Program-made: the position numbers and the translations under genes | Notes under the pieces: model-generated | The model's input: the letters and a program-made list of their open reading frames with translations, nothing else | What the model was told of the DNA's origin: nothing | Databases searched by the model: none | Origin: an uncultured Lachnospiraceae bacterium | Lineage (GTDB): Bacteria > Bacillota > Clostridia > Lachnospirales > Lachnospiraceae | Length of the DNA stretch: 64,000 nt | Direction: 5' to 3' | NCBI GenBank assembly: GCA_902775485.1 | Contig: CACYMJ010000001.1 | Span: 62,001-126,000 of the forward strand | Shown: in pieces, positions 63,822-64,000 of the stretch | Layout: each line of letters starts with the position of its first letter | Position numbering within the stretch: the first letter of the stretch is position 1

Positions 63822-64000
63822 TTAATCTTCCTGCCATGCAAGGCCGTAATACTCTTCTTTTTTGTCTCTGTTCATCAGTTCACCAACGGCATCTTTGACC
63901 GAGGAACCGTTGAAAAGTATATCGTTTACCTTTTCGATGATAGGCACTTCAACATCGTACTTTTTTGCAAGTGCAAGTGCTGCCTTGGCTGAATACACAC
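63822..64000 (-). CDS. gpsA: glycerol-3-phosphate dehydrogenase (NAD(P)+), C-terminal fragment
   Basis: Only the last 59 codons are in the window; the gene runs off the right edge. The text AKKYDVEVPIIEKVNDILF, then a DAV...LMNRDKKEEYYG tail, is the usual GpsA ending. The enzyme makes sn-glycerol-3-phosphate for phospholipids. The moxR gene starts 23 bases later, so the two are probably cotranscribed. Confidence 0.87.
   Translation of the reverse strand, partial: VYSAKAALALAKKYDVEVPIIEKVNDILFNGSSVKDAVGELMNRDKKEEYYGLAWQED

Overview
The window looks like core chromosome of a low-to-moderate GC Clostridia, most likely a Lachnospiraceae relative. The clues are strong Shine-Dalgarno sequences, a rpmB / yloU-yloV / recG neighbourhood, a parE-parC-rsmD-coaD operon, a GerW sporulation protein, an ATP-type PEP carboxykinase, an EF-G paralogue and many c-di-GMP proteins. 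Genes are dense. The only intergenic stretch over 300 bases (35735-36051) holds a probable 6S RNA with its own promoter and terminator. I saw no tRNA or rRNA genes, insertion sequences, prophage or CRISPR array, and no obvious shift in base composition.

Layout: (1) 1-2936, minus: pepD, rsmF and the start of a HAD hydrolase. (2) 2952-8998, minus: parE, parC, rsmD, coaD and a coiled-coil protein, closed by a terminator. (3) 9032-13133, minus: yloU-yloV-recG, divergent from rpmB (plus). (4) 13577-15243, minus: gerW, a DUF2953 protein and a small unknown protein. A plus-strand HD-GYP gene with a broken HD motif follows. (5) 16440-24883, minus: a Nudix hydrolase, PBP/FtsW/U32 peptidase, zapA, ruvAB, and a Gx transporter with a NusG-II protein. 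(6) A plus-strand membrane GGDEF cyclase. (7) 26196-35781, minus: EF-G-like GTPase, gpmI, PilZ, queA, pheT, pheS, yihY. (8) 6S RNA. (9) 36052-42950, minus: tyrS and a dlt-like set (adenylation enzyme, carrier, MBOAT, SGNH), then glutamate 2,3-aminomutase, all tightly spaced. (10) pckA, Xaa-Pro aminopeptidase and deoC. (11) Plus-strand CheY-like and CheX-like pair. (12) 48247-64000, minus: one run of closely spaced genes, gpsA, moxR, VWA, an RpfG-type regulator, two hybrid kinases, nucleoside salvage (PNP, BMP lipoprotein, Cdd, amidohydrolase), a membrane MutS-like ATPase, rnhA, a 51-residue membrane protein and thrC.

Two systems stand out. The first is the tyrS-(A domain)-carrier-MBOAT-SGNH-aminomutase operon. 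Its adenylation enzyme lacks the cysteine linked to D-alanine selection in DltA, and its last gene carries the Lys/Asn pair of glutamate 2,3-aminomutase. It may therefore esterify a surface polymer with an amino acid other than D-alanine. The second is the c-di-GMP and phosphorelay set: one cyclase, one PilZ receptor, one intact HD-GYP response regulator, one degenerate HD-GYP, and an intact hybrid kinase next to a kinase with a ruined ATP site but an intact Hpt domain. Functions are read from motifs and gene context; no database search was possible.
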